The notes below the pieces were generated by a model. That model searched no databases and was not told the DNA's origin. It was given only the letters and a program-made list of their open reading frames with translations. From Pomphorhynchus laevis (Eukaryota; Acanthocephala; Palaeacanthocephala; Echinorhynchida; Pomphorhynchidae), in the NCBI GenBank assembly GCA_012934845.2, contig WNNJ02000831.1, forward strand, positions 1 to 64,000: 64,000 nt of DNA. The letters run 5' to 3'. This document shows, piece after piece, positions 62,631 through 64,000 of this stretch. Numbering within the stretch: the first letter of the stretch is position 1; every line of letters starts with the position of its first letter. The translations under genes and the position numbers were made by a program.

Positions 62631-64000
62631 CCGTTGCATTCTTCATTCAAATTCAATTTATGTCAAAGGCATTAACAGTCTTTTAATTCAGCAATTAAAT
62701 TTTGCGAATTACAAAATTATTACGATTTTAAGAATATTTCATTATTGAAATTGTTTATTTTGTATCTAAAAAGTAAAACTACTAATGGTGAATATTCAAA
62801 TGTCTAACGCATCCTTATCGAAATGCATCGACAACAATTGTAGTCAAACAGTTAGTTTAAAAGCTGTTTCTTAGTTCACTGCGTGCTATCTAAATGTTCT
62901 TCCTCACATTTAGGAAAAGCGTTGTCCGTTCTCCTCCTCGTTTGCACAATTTGAATCTTCTCGAATTAAAAGTGTGATAAATTTAAGATAAGCTATTCTT
63001 TTAAGGTGTTTATGTAATCTTTCACTTTAAGACAATTTTCACAGCATCCCAATATTTTTCGCATTGATTTAAATCTTAGCCAATTGAGATAACGTGCTCG
63101 TTTTAAGAAGAAATAGATATCAAATTACGAGCAACGACTACGGCAAAGAGGCACATTCTTAAGTGACCACTATGCCGAATAGTTTTTAGCAAAAAGCACT
63201 TGTCATCAATTGCCTAATTAGATATAACGCATTGTTTTTGTCGAAAGTGAATCCCGCAATCAATTCATTACCATTTGCATAGAATGCTCTCTAAGACATG
63301 ATAGTGTAAGATACAAGTCCTGCTGATACATTTAGCAGGTGAAGTGGCATATTGACAATCATGATATTGATTCTATTTGTTGAGCTAAAGTCACTTTATT
63401 CGGACAGATCGCTTATCATGAAGATTTTCGAAAGTTTATCATTTCAAAGAACCGAATATTTAGTAAAGTTGCTAGCTCTTTGAATTAATCAACAATTAAA
63501 TGTTTTTATAAAAATAGTCAAATTTTATTAACAATCAACTACAGTAATCAAGTTAATCATAGTTTAGTAATACGAAAATAAATAAAAACAAATTTGGTAT
63601 TTAACTAACTTATCCGCTAACTAAGTGGTTATTTTCTGGCATTATGATATTACAATCTAAATAATGTATTTGCATATTTAAGACATTTCCTATTACTCTA
63701 TAAAGAAAGGCTGTGAATTCAAACAAATATTGTCCATAACATAATCTAGGAATAGTCATTAATATCATCTTCCCACTCTGTTATTATATGAATAACATCC
63801 TGGTAACCTTGAGTATTTGTAGAACTGGTTAACATTACTATCGGATCCGAATGCTTTATAAAATCATTAAACAGAGCAACACCCACTGCGAAATTAACAA
63901 TTTTCTTTGTTTCTTCATTTAAATCTAGTGATTTGATATGATTACGATCATATTCAAATGTGGAATCACTTGGCAAAAGAACAGGGATACACGACCGATA
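62341..64000. repeat. Right arm of the large inverted duplication (cut by window end)
   Basis: Matches 48615-50274 in reverse over 1660 bases. Differences are isolated substitutions (for example GTTATGGACAA against ATTTTGGAAAA near the pyruvate-kinase-like stop codon). Confidence 0.9.
63746..63985 (-). pseudogene. Second copy of the pyruvate-kinase-like fragment
   Basis: Minus-strand frame reading SDSTFEYDRNHIKSLDLNEE, TKKIVNFAVGVALFNDFIKH, SDPIVMLTSSTNTQGYQDVI. It differs from the 48.6-kb copy by two residues (PSDS for PNDS, RNHIK for RNNIK) with the reading frame kept. Preservation of the frame in both arms shows the duplication is recent or the sequence is constrained. The upstream part lies beyond the window. 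Confidence 0.45.

Noticed and set aside
48615-64000. Large virus-like or Polinton-type element with inverted ends
   Set aside because: No integrase, polymerase, capsid or protease-like ORF between the arms; contents are a host EF-hand gene, a LINE and PLE remains.

Overview
The window looks like nuclear DNA from an invertebrate animal. It is very AT-rich and holds spliced genes, a standard nuclear tRNA-Leu(UAA), AATAAA-type poly(A) signals and a dense layer of animal-type retroelements. The introns that can be proved by reading frame are tiny (38, 44, 45, 46 and 50 nt, all GT-AG), which points to a lineage with compact genes. Orthonectids, dicyemids and myxozoans are guesses of that kind. No species can be named from the sequence.

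The dominant component is one family of Penelope-like elements (PLEs) with permuted domains: a GIY-YIG endonuclease lies upstream of the reverse transcriptase (RT), as in the Naiad/Chlamys group. The best copy is at 36.09-38.9 kb, directly behind a 5'-truncated copy (35.2-36.1 kb), the head-to-tail layout typical of PLEs. About 20 further pieces lie at 3.3-8.5, 14.4-18.1, 29-32.3 and 39.4-45.7 kb. Their 3' tails share a ~103-nt block with compensatory changes, whose layout resembles a permuted hammerhead ribozyme. Other retroelements are a canonical PLE (C-terminal GIY-YIG) at 59.0-62.6 kb with tails at 12.5 and 50.1 kb, a two-ORF LINE at 21.3-25.3 kb, a LINE nested in a Naiad copy at 15.97-17.05 kb, LINE scraps at 13.0-14.0, 26.4 and 29.7 kb, and an intact 1042-aa LINE of the restriction-like-endonuclease (RLE) class at 54.7-57.8 kb.

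Hammerhead-like motifs occur in at least six unrelated contexts: the Naiad tail, the canonical PLE tail, a tRNA-related SINE family, a palindrome at 10.5 kb, a fold-back element at 2.3-2.9 kb and a repeat at 11.2/44.4 kb.

Host genes are few and mostly small or partial: a tail-anchored-like protein (1.4 kb), a four-exon micro-gene (18.3 kb), an hnRNP L/PTB-like RRM gene (19.0-19.7 kb), an isolated homeodomain exon between 16-bp direct repeats (27.3 kb), an ARL6-like GTPase fragment (28.0 kb), tRNA-Leu (28.7 kb), a pyruvate-kinase-like C-terminal fragment present twice in inverted copies (48.6 and 63.8 kb), and an intact sarcoplasmic-calcium-binding-protein-like EF-hand gene (53.0 kb). The last ~15 kb is framed by an inverted duplication with 1660-bp arms (48,615-50,274 and 62,341-64,000) that runs off the window end.
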